From Rhodoferax sp. (GTDB lineage Bacteria > Pseudomonadota > Gammaproteobacteria > Burkholderiales > Burkholderiaceae_C), in NCBI GenBank assembly GCA_016790475.1, contig JAEUOX010000068.1, positions 1 to 36,000 of the forward strand: a DNA stretch of 36,000 nt, read 5' to 3'. This document shows positions 8,482 to 17,698 of this stretch, piece by piece. Both the position numbers and the translations under genes were made by a program. A model generated the notes under the pieces. That model was not told the origin of the DNA, ran no database searches, and saw nothing but the letters and a program-made list of their open reading frames with translations. Within the stretch, counting starts at the first letter, position 1. Every line of letters begins with the position of its first letter.

Positions 8482-10395
8482 TCAGGAGGACGCGACGGCT
8501 TCCGCGGCAGGCAGCGGTGGCGTGCCGGCGGCCTCCGGCGCCAGCGTCAGCAGCACCGAGGTGCCATGCCCGGGGCGGCTCAGCACCTCCAGGTGGCCGC
8601 CAATGCGCTGGGCGCGTTCGGTCATGATGCGCAGGCCGACATGGGTTTCATCCTGCCCCTGCTGCGCGTCGAAGCCATGGCCGTTGTCGCGCACCTCGAA
8701 GCGCCATTGGGGCTGCTGCTGCACGTCCAGCCAGACCTGCGTCGCACCGGCATGCTTGCGCACGTTGGACAGCGCCTCCTGCAGAATGTGCAGCACCTGG
8801 ATCTGTCGGTCGGGCGCCAGCGGCAGCGCGCTGCCTTCCATTTGTAGCGTGGCTGGCATGCCGGTCTGCTGCTCGAACTTGCGCAAGGTGGTCAGCAGCG
8901 CCGGCTCGATGTCCTCCGAACTCGCGCGGGTGCGGAAGTGCACCAGCAGTTCGCGCACGTCGGCGTAACTCTCGCGCACGCCGGCACCGATCTCGAGCAG
9001 CACGCCCTGGGCCTGCACCAGGTTCTGGTGGTCCAGCGCCTCCTGCATCAGCTGGACCTGGATCTTCAGGAAGGCCAGCGACTGCGCGATGGAGTCATGC
9101 AGCTCGCGGGCGATGAAGCTGCGCTCCTGCGAGACCGCCGCCTCCTTCTCCAGGGCCAACAGCCGGATGTTGTCCATCGCCGCGGCCAGGTGGGCCCCCA
9201 GTGCCTCCAGCAGCGAGCGTTCGGCCGCGCCGACCTCGCACTGGGCGTGGTAGAACAGATCGAGCTCCCCCATCAGGCGCTCATGCACGCGGATCGGGAT
9301 CGACACGATCGTCTCGAAACCGGCCCGCGCGCAGTGCGGCATGCGGGCCGGGTGGGCTTCGCGGATCGGGATCACGCGCAGCCCGGTCGTGCCAGACAGG
9401 TTGCCGCAATGGCAGTCGCCGGCCTGCACGCAGTGCTCGGCCTGCTGCATCTCCGCCGGCAGGCCCTCGGCGGCCAGGATCAGGTAGCGCTCGTTCGACT
9501 CGTCGGACCAGCGCAGCGCCGCACCATCCGCGCGGGCCACGGTGCGCACGCGCTGCACGAAGCCCTGGGCCAGGTCCTGCAGCGTCGCGGCACTGCCGAC
9601 CAGCGAGGTCACGCTGTACAGCGCCTCCAGACGTTCGCGCTTCTCCTGCAGCTCGGCGGTCTTCTCGGCCACGCGGCACTCCAGGTGCTGGTACATCGAC
9701 TGCACATGACCGGCCATGCCGTTGAAGCCCTCCGCCAGCGTGCCGAATTCGTCCGAGCTGACGCGCTCCACGCGCGTCGAGAAGTCGCCTTCCTGCATGC
9801 GCCGGATCGCCTGCTTCAGCGTGCCCACCGGCTCCAGCACAAACAGGTAGCCGGTGTAGACCAGGACCGACGTGCCGATGACGGCCAGCGCCATCGTGGC
9901 CAGCTGTGCCAGATGCAGCAGGGCCGTCCAGCGCGACATGTGGGTCTCGATGCTGTGCACCAGTGCATCCACATGGGCCGCGAAGGCGGCCGTGTCGTGG
10001 TTCAGGTCCACGCCGTCGGCCGTCGCGCCGCCGCGGATCCAGCGGGCCTGGAAACCCGCCCAGTCGCGCTCGACCGACGCAAAATGCCCGCGGACGTCGT
10101 CGTCCCAGGGGACGAACAGCGGCCGCTCCGGATCACCCTGGCGCAGCAGCACCAGGCTGCGGTCGAACTCGGACACCTGCTCCGGCAGCCGGCCAGGCTG
10201 CGCCGTGCCGACCGACAGCGCCATCCGGTAGGCCTGCATGCGCATGCGGCCCGCCTCGTTGACGGCGGCGGCGCCGCCCTCCAGTTGCCAGGACACCCAC
10301 AGCGTGAGTGCGATCGACAGCAGCGCCAACGCCAGGAACGGCGAGGCGACGAGCGCCAGTTTGGCGCCCAGGCTCCATTGCTTGCGCGGCGTCAT
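8482..10395 (-). CDS. narX: Nitrate/nitrite sensor histidine kinase NarX
   Basis: Membrane sensor kinase (637 residues). TM1 spans about residues 14-36. Next comes the P-box nitrate motif AAVNEAGRMRMQAYR (42-58), then a periplasmic four-helix region, TM2 (about 160-188) and HAMP (about 184-235). A GAF-like central module carries the NarX-type cysteine cluster (Cys322, 328, 330, 355). The HisKA_3 H-box is ARELHDSIAQSLAF, with phospho-His433, and an HPK7-type ATPase domain follows (NVRKHA, DNGHGFD, GLRIMTERA). I chose the ATG at 10395 because the frame continues upstream into bktB and the NarX family starts near the first membrane helix. It lies 25 bases after the bktB stop, so it could be read from the bktB promoter. 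NarL follows. Confidence 0.94.
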   Translation of the reverse strand: MTPRKQWSLGAKLALVASPFLALALLSIALTLWVSWQLEGGAAAVNEAGRMRMQAYRMALSVGTAQPGRLPEQVSEFDRSLVLLRQGDPERPLFVPWDDDVRGHFASVERDWAGFQARWIRGGATADGVDLNHDTAAFAAHVDALVHSIETHMSRWTALLHLAQLATMALAVIGTSVLVYTGYLFVLEPVGTLKQAIRRMQEGDFSTRVERVSSDEFGTLAEGFNGMAGHVQSMYQHLECRVAEKTAELQEKRERLEALYSVTSLVGSAATLQDLAQGFVQRVRTVARADGAALRWSDESNERYLILAAEGLPAEMQQAEHCVQAGDCHCGNLSGTTGLRVIPIREAHPARMPHCARAGFETIVSIPIRVHERLMGELDLFYHAQCEVGAAERSLLEALGAHLAAAMDNIRLLALEKEAAVSQERSFIARELHDSIAQSLAFLKIQVQLMQEALDHQNLVQAQGVLLEIGAGVRESYADVRELLVHFRTRASSEDIEPALLTTLRKFEQQTGMPATLQMEGSALPLAPDRQIQVLHILQEALSNVRKHAGATQVWLDVQQQPQWRFEVRDNGHGFDAQQGQDETHVGLRIMTERAQRIGGHLEVLSRPGHGTSVLLTLAPEAAGTPPLPAAEAVASS

Positions 10396-10420
10396 CGCCC
10401 CATTATGGAGCGCGCCCGCC

Positions 10421-11608
10421 TCAGGCGGTGCGTTCGAAGATCGCCGCGATGCCCTGGCCGCCGCCGATGCACATCGTGACCAGCGCGTAACGGCCCTGGA
10501 TGCGCTGCAGCTCATGCAGCGCCTTGACGGTGATCAGCGCGCCGGTGGCGCCGATCGGGTGACCCAGCGAGATGCCGGAGCCGTTCGGGTTGACCTTGGC
10601 CGGGTCCAGGCCCAGGTCCCGGGTCACGGCGCAGGCCTGGGCCGCGAAGGCTTCGTTGGCCTCGATCACGTCCAGGTCCTGCACGCTCAGGCCGGCCTTC
10701 TTGAGGGCCTTCTGGCTGGCCGGCACCGGGCCGATACCCATGTACTTCGGGTCCACACCGGCGTGCGCATAACCGACCAGGCGGGCCAGCGGCTGCAGGC
10801 CGCGCGCCTTCGCGGTGGCGGCGTCCATCAGAACCACGGCCGCGGCCGCGTCATTCAGGCCGGATGCATTGCCGGCGGTCACGGTGCCGTTCTCCTTCAG
10901 GAAGGCCGGCTTGAGCTTGGCCATGTCCTCGATCGAGCAGTTGGCGCGGAAGTGCTCGTCGGTGTCGAACGCGACCTCGCCCTTGCGGGTCTTCAGCATC
11001 ACCGGCGTGATCTGGCTCTTGAAATAGCCTTCGCGGGTGGCACGCTCGGCACGCTGGTGGCTCTCGAGTGCGAGCTGGTCCTGGTCCTGCCGGGTGATGC
11101 CCCACTTGGCGGCGATGTTCTCGGCCGTGATGCCCATGTGGATCGTGTGGAACGGGTCATGCAGCGCGCCGACCATCATGTCGACCATCTTGGTGTCGCC
11201 CATGCGGGCGCCCCAGCGGGCGTTCAGGCTGGCGTAGGGCGCGCGACTCATGCTCTCGGCGCCGCCGCCGATCGCGATGTCGCAGTCGCCCAGCGCGATC
11301 GCCTGCGCGGCCGACACGATGGCCTGCAGGCCGGAGCCGCACAGCCGGTTGACGTTGAAGGCGGGCGTTTCCTGGCTGCAGCCGCCCTGGATGGCCGCCA
11401 CGCGCGACAGGTACATGTCCTTCGGCTCGGTATTGACCACATGGCCGAACACGACATGGCCGACGTCCTGGCCGGCGACCTGGACGCGCTGCAGCGATTC
11501 GCGCACGACCTGCGCGCCCAGCTCGGTGGGGGCGACATCCTTCAGTGCGCCGCCGAAGGTCCCGATGGCGGTACGGACGGCACTGACTACGACGATTTCA
11601 CGGCTCAT
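10421..11608 (-). CDS. bktB: Beta-ketothiolase / acetyl-CoA acetyltransferase, BktB type
   Basis: Thiolase (395 residues) that condenses two acyl-CoA molecules or cleaves 3-ketoacyl-CoA, used in polyhydroxyalkanoate precursor supply and beta-oxidation. Catalytic residues are visible: nucleophile Cys90 (NRLCGSG), [12 protein letters not shown], His350 ([10 protein letters not shown]) and Cys380 (TMCIGGGQG). Blocks such as [21 protein letters not shown] and [17 protein letters not shown] closely follow what I recall of Cupriavidus BktB, which accepts C4-C5 substrates. I chose the ATG at 11608 because AAGGA lies 7-8 bases before it. The neighbouring narX is functionally unrelated, although it follows by only 25 bases. 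Confidence 0.9.
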   Translation of the reverse strand: MSREIVVVSAVRTAIGTFGGALKDVAPTELGAQVVRESLQRVQVAGQDVGHVVFGHVVNTEPKDMYLSRVAAIQGGCSQETPAFNVNRLCGSGLQAIVSAAQAIALGDCDIAIGGGAESMSRAPYASLNARWGARMGDTKMVDMMVGALHDPFHTIHMGITAENIAAKWGITRQDQDQLALESHQRAERATREGYFKSQITPVMLKTRKGEVAFDTDEHFRANCSIEDMAKLKPAFLKENGTVTAGNASGLNDAAAAVVLMDAATAKARGLQPLARLVGYAHAGVDPKYMGIGPVPASQKALKKAGLSVQDLDVIEANEAFAAQACAVTRDLGLDPAKVNPNGSGISLGHPIGATGALITVKALHELQRIQGRYALVTMCIGGGQGIAAIFERTA

Positions 11609-11631
11609 GGTGGTTCCTTGATTCAGGCAGG

Positions 11632-11674
11632 TTGGGGAAAACCCCAAGTATCGCCCGTCCGCATTGCGGCGGAC
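11632..11674 (-). terminator. Two stem-loops after the dioxygenase gene
   Basis: Downstream of the dioxygenase stop (minus strand) come GTCCGC-N6-GCGGAC (11657-11674) and TTGGGG-TTTT-CCCCAA (11632-11647). Both stems are perfect 6-mers. There is no strong T-run, so terminator function is only likely. They separate the dioxygenase gene from bktB. Confidence 0.4.
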
Positions 11675-11699
11675 TTACGCGCGGTGCGCGGCGGCGGCC

Positions 11700-12341
11700 T
11701 CAGCCGGCCGCGACGACCAGCGCATAACGGGCGCGCAGGCCGTCGGAGCCGGGCACGAAGGGCGCCGTCACGCTGGCGCGTTCCGCGTCGTCGCGCAGGT
11801 TGCGCCAGACGAAATCGCGCGCATTGCCGGGATCGCCCTGCACATACAGCTGCGAGGTCAGCAGCGTGCGGCTGCCCAGGCGGATCTTCAGGTGGATGTG
11901 CGGGGCCCGGCTGCCGTAGGCCACCGGCCGGATCGTCCGGAAGCGCCAGGCACCGGCCGCGTCCAGCGTGACCCGCCCGAAGCCCTGGAAGGCCGCATCC
12001 GCCCGGTTGCCGTCGCCCGGGTGGTGGTAGTGGCCGGCCTGATCGCATTGCCAGATCTCGATCTGGCCGCCGGCCAGCGGCTGGCCGGAAAGGTCGGTGA
12101 CGGTGCCCTCGACCCAGGCCGGCTGCCCCTGGCCATAGGCCAGCGTGCCGTTGCGCAGCAGGTCGTGGTCGCTGTCGCGCGGCAGTTCCAGGGGGTAGAA
12201 CGGGCCTTCGGTCTGGCCCGGCGTCGCACGGCGTTCGGCCGGTGCCTGCGCGCGGGCGCTGCCCCACAGGGCGGGTGCGGCCAGCAGGGCCGCCGCCACG
12301 GTACGGCGCGGCAGCGGGCGGGGGCGGGAAGGGCTGGGCAT
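11700..12341 (-). CDS. Secreted intradiol ring-cleavage dioxygenase-like protein
   Basis: A 213-residue protein of the protocatechuate 3,4-dioxygenase/intradiol superfamily, non-heme Fe(III) enzymes that open catechol-type rings between the two hydroxyls. The four expected iron ligands are visible: Tyr105 (GHYHHPGD), Tyr142 (RPVAYGS), His148 and His150 (APHIHLK). TEGPFYPLELP near the start is also family-typical. The N-terminus (PRRTVAAALLAAPALWGSARA) is a twin-Arg-like or Sec signal, so export is likely. True protocatechuate dioxygenases are cytoplasmic, so the substrate is uncertain. I prefer the ATG at 12341 over an upstream TTG because GGGAG sits 7 bases before it. No aromatic degradation genes are adjacent. 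Confidence 0.82.
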   Translation of the reverse strand: MPSPSRPRPLPRRTVAAALLAAPALWGSARAQAPAERRATPGQTEGPFYPLELPRDSDHDLLRNGTLAYGQGQPAWVEGTVTDLSGQPLAGGQIEIWQCDQAGHYHHPGDGNRADAAFQGFGRVTLDAAGAWRFRTIRPVAYGSRAPHIHLKIRLGSRTLLTSQLYVQGDPGNARDFVWRNLRDDAERASVTAPFVPGSDGLRARYALVVAAG

Positions 12342-12376
12342 CGTGGGCTCCCGGGGCAATGCAAGGTGCCGAAATT

Positions 12377-13036
12377 CTAGGGAGCCACGAACGGCGGCGC
12401 GCTGTGGAAGGTCATCCGCTCCCCGGTCTGGGGGTGGGGCAGGTCAAGCTGCGTGGCATGCAGCAGCAGGCGCCCGGCGGCCTGTGCCGAGTCGCCCAGC
12501 GCGTACAGCGGGTCGCCCAGGATCGGGTGGCCGATTGCCAGCAGGTGCACACGCAGCTGGTGCGAGCGCCCGGTCACCGGTTCGAGCTCCAGATGGCTGC
12601 AGTCCGGCCCGGCGGGGCCGAGCACGCGCCAGCGCGTCAGGCTGGGCTGGCCCTGCCCGGGCAGGATCACGCGCCGGGGCCGCTGCGGCCAGTCCAGCAG
12701 GATCGGCAGGTCGATCTGCGCCCAGTCGCCTGGGGGCCGACCGGTGGCGGCCGCGCCCTGCACGATCGCCTGGTAGCGCTTGTGGACCTCGCGTTGCTCG
12801 AACGCCGCACCCAGCCGGCGTTGCGCCAGCGGGCCGCGCGCCATCAGCATCAGCCCGGAGGTGGCCATATCCAGCCGGTGTACGACCAGCGCGTCGGCAA
12901 ACTGCCGCTGGATGCGTGCGCTCAGGCAGTCCTGCTTGTCCGGGCCGCGGCCCGGCACGGCCAGCAGGCCGGCCGGCTTGTCGACGACGATCAGCGCGTC
13001 GTCGGCATGCAGCACCCGCGGCTCAGTGGGGGGCAC
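12377..13036 (-). CDS. rluA: Pseudouridine synthase RluA (tRNA/23S rRNA)
   Basis: RluA-family pseudouridine synthase of 219 residues without an S4 domain, which matches the compact RluA type that modifies tRNA U32 and 23S rRNA U746. Motifs: VVDKPAGLLAVPGR, catalytic Asp56 in HRLDMATSGLML, LICDWP-like PILLDWPQRPRR, PVTGRSHQLRVH and GHPILGDPLYA. These follow E. coli RluA closely from memory. The frame begins at a GTG (13036) inside the last codons of the upstream histidine kinase gene, a 14-base overlap. A second GTG seven codons later is possible. Confidence 0.9.
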   Translation of the reverse strand: MPPTEPRVLHADDALIVVDKPAGLLAVPGRGPDKQDCLSARIQRQFADALVVHRLDMATSGLMLMARGPLAQRRLGAAFEQREVHKRYQAIVQGAAATGRPPGDWAQIDLPILLDWPQRPRRVILPGQGQPSLTRWRVLGPAGPDCSHLELEPVTGRSHQLRVHLLAIGHPILGDPLYALGDSAQAAGRLLLHATQLDLPHPQTGERMTFHSAPPFVAP

Positions 13037-15167
13037 TCTTGCCGTGCACCAGCTGCTGCACGATGTCGCAGAGCTCCTCGACGTCGTTGGGCTTGTGGAT
13101 CAGCGCACCGACGCCTTCCTTGCGTGCCTCCTGCTCGATGTCGGCCGTGACATAACCCGACGCCAGCGCCACCGGCAGGTCCGGGCGGACCACCCGCGCC
13201 TCGCGCAGCAGGTCGACGCCGCAGAAACCCGGCATGTTGTAGTCGGTGACCAGCAGGTCGAAGTCGGCCGGATTCGCCCGCAGCACGTCGGAGGCCTTGT
13301 GCGGATCGGTGAAGGAACTGACCTTGAAGCCCTTGCGTGTCAGGACCCGCTCGACCAGGAATACCAGCGCCTCGTCGTCGTCGACGTACATCACATGCTT
13401 GCCCTGGCCGTCGATCATGCTGGGGAAGCTGATCTCCATCTGTGCTGCGACCTGGGCCGATTCGACTGGCGGGAAGTACAGCGTGAAGATGCTGCCCTTG
13501 CCCGGCGTGCTCTTCACACCGACCGACCCCTGGTGGGTGCGCATGATGCCGTGCACGACCGCCAGGCCCAGGCCGGTGCCCTGGCCGACTGGCTTCGTCG
13601 TGAAGAAGGGCTCGAAGATGCGCTCCATCGTCTCCGGGTCGATGCCGGTGCCGGTGTCGCGCACCGACAGCGTCACATGGTGCCCGCGCGAGATGCCGCG
13701 GCGTTCTTCCTTGAGCGACTGCGTGAAGGTGCTGCCCAGCTTGACCGTGATGACGCCTTTGTCCGTCCCGATCGCGTGCATGGCATTGGTGCACAGGTTC
13801 AGCAGCGCCTGTTCGACCTGCGTGGCGTCGGCCATCACCGCCGGCACCTGCGCGTCGATGCGCACCTGCAGCTCGATCGAAGGCGGCAGCGTGACCTTCA
13901 GCAGGCGCGTGGTTTCGTGCACCACCTCGCCCAGGTGGATCGCGCTGCGCTTCGGGGTCTCGTTGCGGCTGAAGGTCAGGATCTGGCGCACCAGGTCGCG
14001 GGCACGCCGGCCGGCCTTCTCGATCTCGAACAGGCTGGTCAGGGCCGGGGAGCCGTCGCCGGCGTCCTGCTTGGCGAGCTCCACATTGCCGAGGATGGCG
14101 CCCAGGATGTTGTTGAAGTCGTGCGCGATGCCGCCGGCCATCGTGCCCACGGCCTGCATCTTCTGGGATTCGCGCAGCTGCGCCTCCAGCACGTTGCGCT
14201 GGGTCTCGATCTTCTTGCGCGCGGTCAGGTCGCGCGCGAACACCGTGATGATGTCGCCGTCGAGCCGGTGCTCGAACGACACGCTGACCTCCACCGCCAG
14301 CGGCTTCCCGCTGCTGGTACGGCCCTCCATCTCGCCGAGCTGGGCGTGGGTCGACAGTTGGTTGTAGGCCAGCGTCTGGACGGCGTCCGGCAGGAAGCGC
14401 TCCAGCGGGCTGCCCAGTGCCTGCGTCGGCGGGCACTGGAACAGCGCCGCAGCGGCCGGGTTGAACACCGTGATGTTGCGCCCGGCGTCGACGCAGATGA
14501 TCGCATCCAGCGAGGAGTTGATGATCGCGGCCAGCCGGTTCTCGCTGAGGTGCAGTTCCTCGTTGCGCCGGCGCAGCGCAGCCGCACTTTCCTGCAGCGC
14601 TCGGCGCTCGGCCAGCAGCGGGCCCTGGTCGATGATGGCGCAGATGAAGTTGGCCAGGTCGTCCTGCGGGTTGTCGATGCGGGCGATGTGCAGGTCGCCG
14701 GCGAAGGTGCCGGCGGATCCGGCCAGGAAGATCACCTCGCTGGACTCGCTGGTTCCGGCGGACTTGGCCTGGGAGAAGGCCTCGGAGACACGCAGCGAAT
14801 GGGCCTCGCTGACGAGCGGCAGCAGGAAGTTCAGCGGCGGGTCGCTCTCGCGCGGGCGGAACAGGCGCAGCGCCATCGCGTTGCTCTCCAGCACCATGCC
14901 GTGCTCGTCCACGACCATCAGCGCCAGCGGCACGCTGGAGAACAGCGTCAGGAACCGCTCCGAGGCGCCCTCGGCCGCGCGCTGGCTGAAGCGCAGCGCC
15001 TTGTTCTGGATCTCGAGTTCGGCCTGGTACTTGCGCAGATCCTCGATCATCTGCGGCAAGGCATAGCCCTGCGCCATGACCTCAGGCAGCGACTTGTCGT
15101 CGCTGACCAGGGCCGACACATTGCGGAAAATCTGGCCGGGTCGCCGGCGCTGGGACAGCTTGCCCAT
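13023..15167 (-). CDS. Soluble hybrid histidine kinase (PAS-PAS-HisKA-HATPase-REC)
   Basis: About 714 residues with no membrane segment. Order: N-terminal coiled-coil region (about 35-70), a PAS-like domain (about 70-185), a short coiled coil, a second PAS (about 205-320), HisKA with phospho-His349 (GGIAHDFNNILGAIL), ATPase domain (NLCTNAMHAI N-box, DTGTGIDPE, GTGLGLAVVHGIM), and a C-terminal receiver with YVDDDEA and phosphoacceptor Asp642 (LLVTDYNMPG). It resembles NtrY/FixL-like cytosolic kinases with an attached receiver. No cognate output regulator is nearby. The start is uncertain: ATG at 15167 or GTG at 15191, neither with a strong ribosome site. It overlaps rluA. Confidence 0.87.
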   Translation of the reverse strand: MGKLSQRRRPGQIFRNVSALVSDDKSLPEVMAQGYALPQMIEDLRKYQAELEIQNKALRFSQRAAEGASERFLTLFSSVPLALMVVDEHGMVLESNAMALRLFRPRESDPPLNFLLPLVSEAHSLRVSEAFSQAKSAGTSESSEVIFLAGSAGTFAGDLHIARIDNPQDDLANFICAIIDQGPLLAERRALQESAAALRRRNEELHLSENRLAAIINSSLDAIICVDAGRNITVFNPAAAALFQCPPTQALGSPLERFLPDAVQTLAYNQLSTHAQLGEMEGRTSSGKPLAVEVSVSFEHRLDGDIITVFARDLTARKKIETQRNVLEAQLRESQKMQAVGTMAGGIAHDFNNILGAILGNVELAKQDAGDGSPALTSLFEIEKAGRRARDLVRQILTFSRNETPKRSAIHLGEVVHETTRLLKVTLPPSIELQVRIDAQVPAVMADATQVEQALLNLCTNAMHAIGTDKGVITVKLGSTFTQSLKEERRGISRGHHVTLSVRDTGTGIDPETMERIFEPFFTTKPVGQGTGLGLAVVHGIMRTHQGSVGVKSTPGKGSIFTLYFPPVESAQVAAQMEISFPSMIDGQGKHVMYVDDDEALVFLVERVLTRKGFKVSSFTDPHKASDVLRANPADFDLLVTDYNMPGFCGVDLLREARVVRPDLPVALASGYVTADIEQEARKEGVGALIHKPNDVEELCDIVQQLVHGKSAPH

Positions 15168-15242
15168 GGCGTCAGACGCGCAGGCAGGCACACGGCGGCG
15201 TCGGCAGGCCCTCCAGCCGGGGGACAGCCTGCATGCGCCAGC

Positions 15243-15383
15243 CTACTTCTTGAGCTTGCCGCGCGGCGGGATCACGGTGGTGATCGTCGGCCGCACGGCG
15301 TCGGCGGACACCGGCTTGGGCGGCGAGGTGTCCTTCTTGGGCTTCTTGGCTTCCTTGTTGCTGCGCTGCTGACCTTTGGCCAT
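15243..15383 (-). CDS. Small basic Lys/Pro-rich protein, 46 residues, unknown function
   Basis: Frame MAKGQQRSNKEAKKPKKDTS, then SPPKPVSADAVRPTITTVIP, then PRGKLKK. It is strongly basic, with a Lys-rich N-terminus, a Pro-rich middle and a basic tail, and is probably disordered. An AGGAG lies 8 bases before the ATG, which supports translation. Similar tiny MAKGQ/KKPKK proteins are common as hypotheticals in Proteobacteria, from general recall. It sits between the hybrid kinase and the nucleotidase gene, with separate spacing to both. A nucleic-acid or ribosome association is possible but unsupported. Confidence 0.75.
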   Translation of the reverse strand: MAKGQQRSNKEAKKPKKDTSPPKPVSADAVRPTITTVIPPRGKLKK

Positions 15384-15418
15384 GGCGGTCTCCTGAGGGG
15401 GGCGGTTCGCGGCGGCGC

Positions 15419-17056
15419 TCAGCGGCGCACGACGGCGTCGCCCGGTGCGTAGTCGGCCGCCTTGAGCGGGCTCTTGGCCGAGATGTAGGCCCGCAGCAGG
15501 TCGGCATCGACGAAGCCGGTGTCGACGAAGCTCTTGTGCCCCGTCAGGCGCGGGTAGCCGTCACCACCGGCGGCCATGAAGTTGTTGATGACCATGCGGT
15601 AGGTCTTGGCCGGATCGACCGGAGCACCCTTGATCGTGGCGCTGGTGACCACGCCGCCGGTGATGACCAGGTTCACGCCGGCGAACTGGGCGAAGGCTCC
15701 GGAGCCGACGCTCATCTTGGCTGCGGCATTCAGGTAGCTCATGACCTCGGCACCGGTCAGGTCCACCGTGACGGTGGTGTTGCCGAAGGGCTGGACCTTC
15801 AGGATGTCCTTGTAGGTCAGCTTGCCGGCGGCCAGCGAGTCCCGCACGCCGCCGGAATTGACGACCGCGAAGTCCGCCTTGGTGCGCTCCATCAGCGCGC
15901 GGCCGATCAGCACCGCCATCGACGCCGGGCGCGCCCGCACCACGGCGCGGTCGCCTTCCAGACGGCCGTCGGTGGAGCCGATCTCGACGTTGAGCTTCTC
16001 CTGGCCGAAGTCCTGGAAAGGCTTGAGCAGGGCCAGCATGTCCTTGTCTTCCGCGATCTCCGGCGTGTAGGTGACCATGCTGGTCTTGCCGTCGGCGGCA
16101 CGCACCGAGCGCTTCAGGTTGACCGGCAGCAGTTCGTACTTCAGCAGCGTCAGCACGCCGTTGCGGTAGGCGAAGTCGGCTCGGCCGACATACTTGCCCC
16201 ATTCGTGGGCCTGCACGATCCAGGTGCCGTTCTGCCGGTCCGGTGCGCAGGGCGTGCCGGGCACATAGGCGCGGTCAATGACGTTCTCGGACTTCATGCA
16301 GGCCGGGTTCTGCGTGTGGCCGCCGACGACCAGGTCGATGCCCTTGACGGCGCGCGCCATCTCGACATCCCCCGGCGACTGCGTGCCGGCCTCGCCGTTC
16401 TGGTAATGCCCCATGTGGGTGGCGGCGATCACGATGTCGGCCTTGCCGCGCAGCTCGGGCACCACCTTGGCGGCCTCGGCGATCACGCTGCGGAACTCGA
16501 TGCCCTTGATGTTGTCCGGGCTCACCATCTTGCTGGTGTCCTCGGTGGTCATGCCCATGACGCCGACGCGCAGGCCGCCGACGCTGAACACCTTGTACGG
16601 GTCGAACATGCGCTTGCCGTTGTCGTAGATGTTGGCCGACAGCATCGGGAAGCGGGCCAGGTCGCGCTGCATGCGCAGGATGTTCAGCGGCTTGTCGAAC
16701 TCATGGTTGCCCACGGCCATCGCGTCGTAGCCGATCAGGTTCATGCCGCGGAAGTCGGGCACGGCATCCTGCAGGTCGGACTCCGGCACGCCGGTGTTGA
16801 CGTCGCCGCCGTCCAGCAGCAGGGTCTCGCCGCCAGACTCCTTGACCTCGGCGCGGATCTGGTCGATCAGCGTCTTGCGGGCGGCCATGCCGTACTCGCC
16901 GTCACCGTTCTTCCAGAAGCGGCCGTGGTGGTCGTTGGTGTGCAGGATCGTCAGGCGATAGGTCTTGTCGGCCTCTGGCCCGCCGCCGGGCAGCGACGAG
17001 CAGCCAGCGAGGATCAGGACCGAGACGGCGGTGAGCAGGGGTTTGGTGGGATTCAT
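15419..17056 (-). CDS. ushA: Lipoprotein 5'-nucleotidase / UDP-sugar hydrolase (UshA family)
   Basis: A 545-residue calcineurin-type phosphoesterase that hydrolyses extracytoplasmic nucleotides or UDP-sugars to nucleosides for salvage. The signal peptide ends in lipobox LILAGC (Cys19), so it is membrane-anchored in the envelope, like Vibrio NutA rather than soluble E. coli UshA. Dinuclear metal motifs: HTNDHHGRF (Asp42, His44), LDGGDVNTG (Asp85), VGNHEFD (Asn117, His118), ATHMGHY and VVGGHTQN. The C-terminal substrate domain has NSGGVRDSLAAG and NNFMAAGGDGYPRL. It ends shortly downstream of the small basic gene's start, with 35 bases between them. Confidence 0.9.
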   Translation of the reverse strand: MNPTKPLLTAVSVLILAGCSSLPGGGPEADKTYRLTILHTNDHHGRFWKNGDGEYGMAARKTLIDQIRAEVKESGGETLLLDGGDVNTGVPESDLQDAVPDFRGMNLIGYDAMAVGNHEFDKPLNILRMQRDLARFPMLSANIYDNGKRMFDPYKVFSVGGLRVGVMGMTTEDTSKMVSPDNIKGIEFRSVIAEAAKVVPELRGKADIVIAATHMGHYQNGEAGTQSPGDVEMARAVKGIDLVVGGHTQNPACMKSENVIDRAYVPGTPCAPDRQNGTWIVQAHEWGKYVGRADFAYRNGVLTLLKYELLPVNLKRSVRAADGKTSMVTYTPEIAEDKDMLALLKPFQDFGQEKLNVEIGSTDGRLEGDRAVVRARPASMAVLIGRALMERTKADFAVVNSGGVRDSLAAGKLTYKDILKVQPFGNTTVTVDLTGAEVMSYLNAAAKMSVGSGAFAQFAGVNLVITGGVVTSATIKGAPVDPAKTYRMVINNFMAAGGDGYPRLTGHKSFVDTGFVDADLLRAYISAKSPLKAADYAPGDAVVRR

Positions 17057-17140
17057 GGTCGAACGAGGGAGGGGAGGGGGTAAATCACGTAAATCTGCGG
17101 GGCATTATGTCTGCTGCGCGGGCGGGACTCAAGGCTTGAT

Positions 17141-17164
17141 CGCCGCCGGCCCGACCCGGCGGCG
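17141..17164 (-). terminator. Strong GC hairpin after the SRPBCC gene
   Basis: A perfect 9-bp stem CGCCGCCGG/CCGGCGGCG with a 6-nt loop starts 6 bases after the SRPBCC stop on the minus strand. The sequence after it (ATCAAGCC) lacks a T-tract. Position and stem strength suggest a terminator or an mRNA 3'-end stabiliser. Confidence 0.5.
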
Positions 17165-17170
17165 GCCTGG

Positions 17171-17641
17171 TCAGACTTCGCCGCCGAAATGGGCGGTCAG
17201 GTTGTCGATGTACTTCTCGACCATCTTCTCGAACTCCGCCTCGACGACCGGTGCGACCACCATCTTCATCATGCCCGGCAGCGCCAGCGTGAGCTCGCCC
17301 TGGATCGACAGCACCAGGTGGGTGGACTTCTTCTTGTCGGTGATCTTCCAGCTGCCGGAGACCTGGGCATTGCCCTCCCCCGCGATCGGCGTCCAGACGA
17401 CCGTGCCCTTGGCCTTGTTGGACACGTATTTGCAGGCGTAGATCGTCTGCAGCTTGACCTGCGCGACCCCGATCTTTTCCATCTCCCAGCGGTAGCTGTT
17501 GCCGCCGAGGTCGACCAGCTTGTCGACCTTCGGGAAATGGCTGGCCGACGCCGGCACGTCCGACAGCACCGCGAAGACCTCGCTGGCGCTGGCCTTGACG
17601 CCGAATTCGTAGCCGAGATTGATCGAGACGCTGATGGCCAT
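17171..17641 (-). CDS. SRPBCC-family protein (START/CoxG-like)
   Basis: A 156-residue protein with the helix-grip pattern of the SRPBCC superfamily. An N-terminal strand with YEFGVKASASEVFAVLSDV precedes SHFPKVDKLVDLGG. Beta strands follow, and a long C-terminal amphipathic helix (MVVAPVVEAEFEKMVEKYIDNLTAHF) would close the hydrophobic ligand cavity. Such proteins bind hydrophobic ligands or act as polyketide cyclase/CoxG-like factors; the ligand cannot be told. AAGGAG lies before the ATG. It appears monocistronic, with hairpins on both sides. Confidence 0.8.
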   Translation of the reverse strand: MAISVSINLGYEFGVKASASEVFAVLSDVPASASHFPKVDKLVDLGGNSYRWEMEKIGVAQVKLQTIYACKYVSNKAKGTVVWTPIAGEGNAQVSGSWKITDKKKSTHLVLSIQGELTLALPGMMKMVVAPVVEAEFEKMVEKYIDNLTAHFGGEV

Positions 17642-17698
17642 GGGCTGCTCCTTGAATGCGGGGGGTGTCGGTGGATTTCCACCGCATCCTAGCGCATG

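Noticed and set aside
12780-15452. An 890-codon plus-strand frame opposite the hybrid kinase
   Set aside because: Composition is low-complexity (Asp/Gln/His/Val/Arg-rich) and typical of antisense frames. The minus strand has all kinase motifs.
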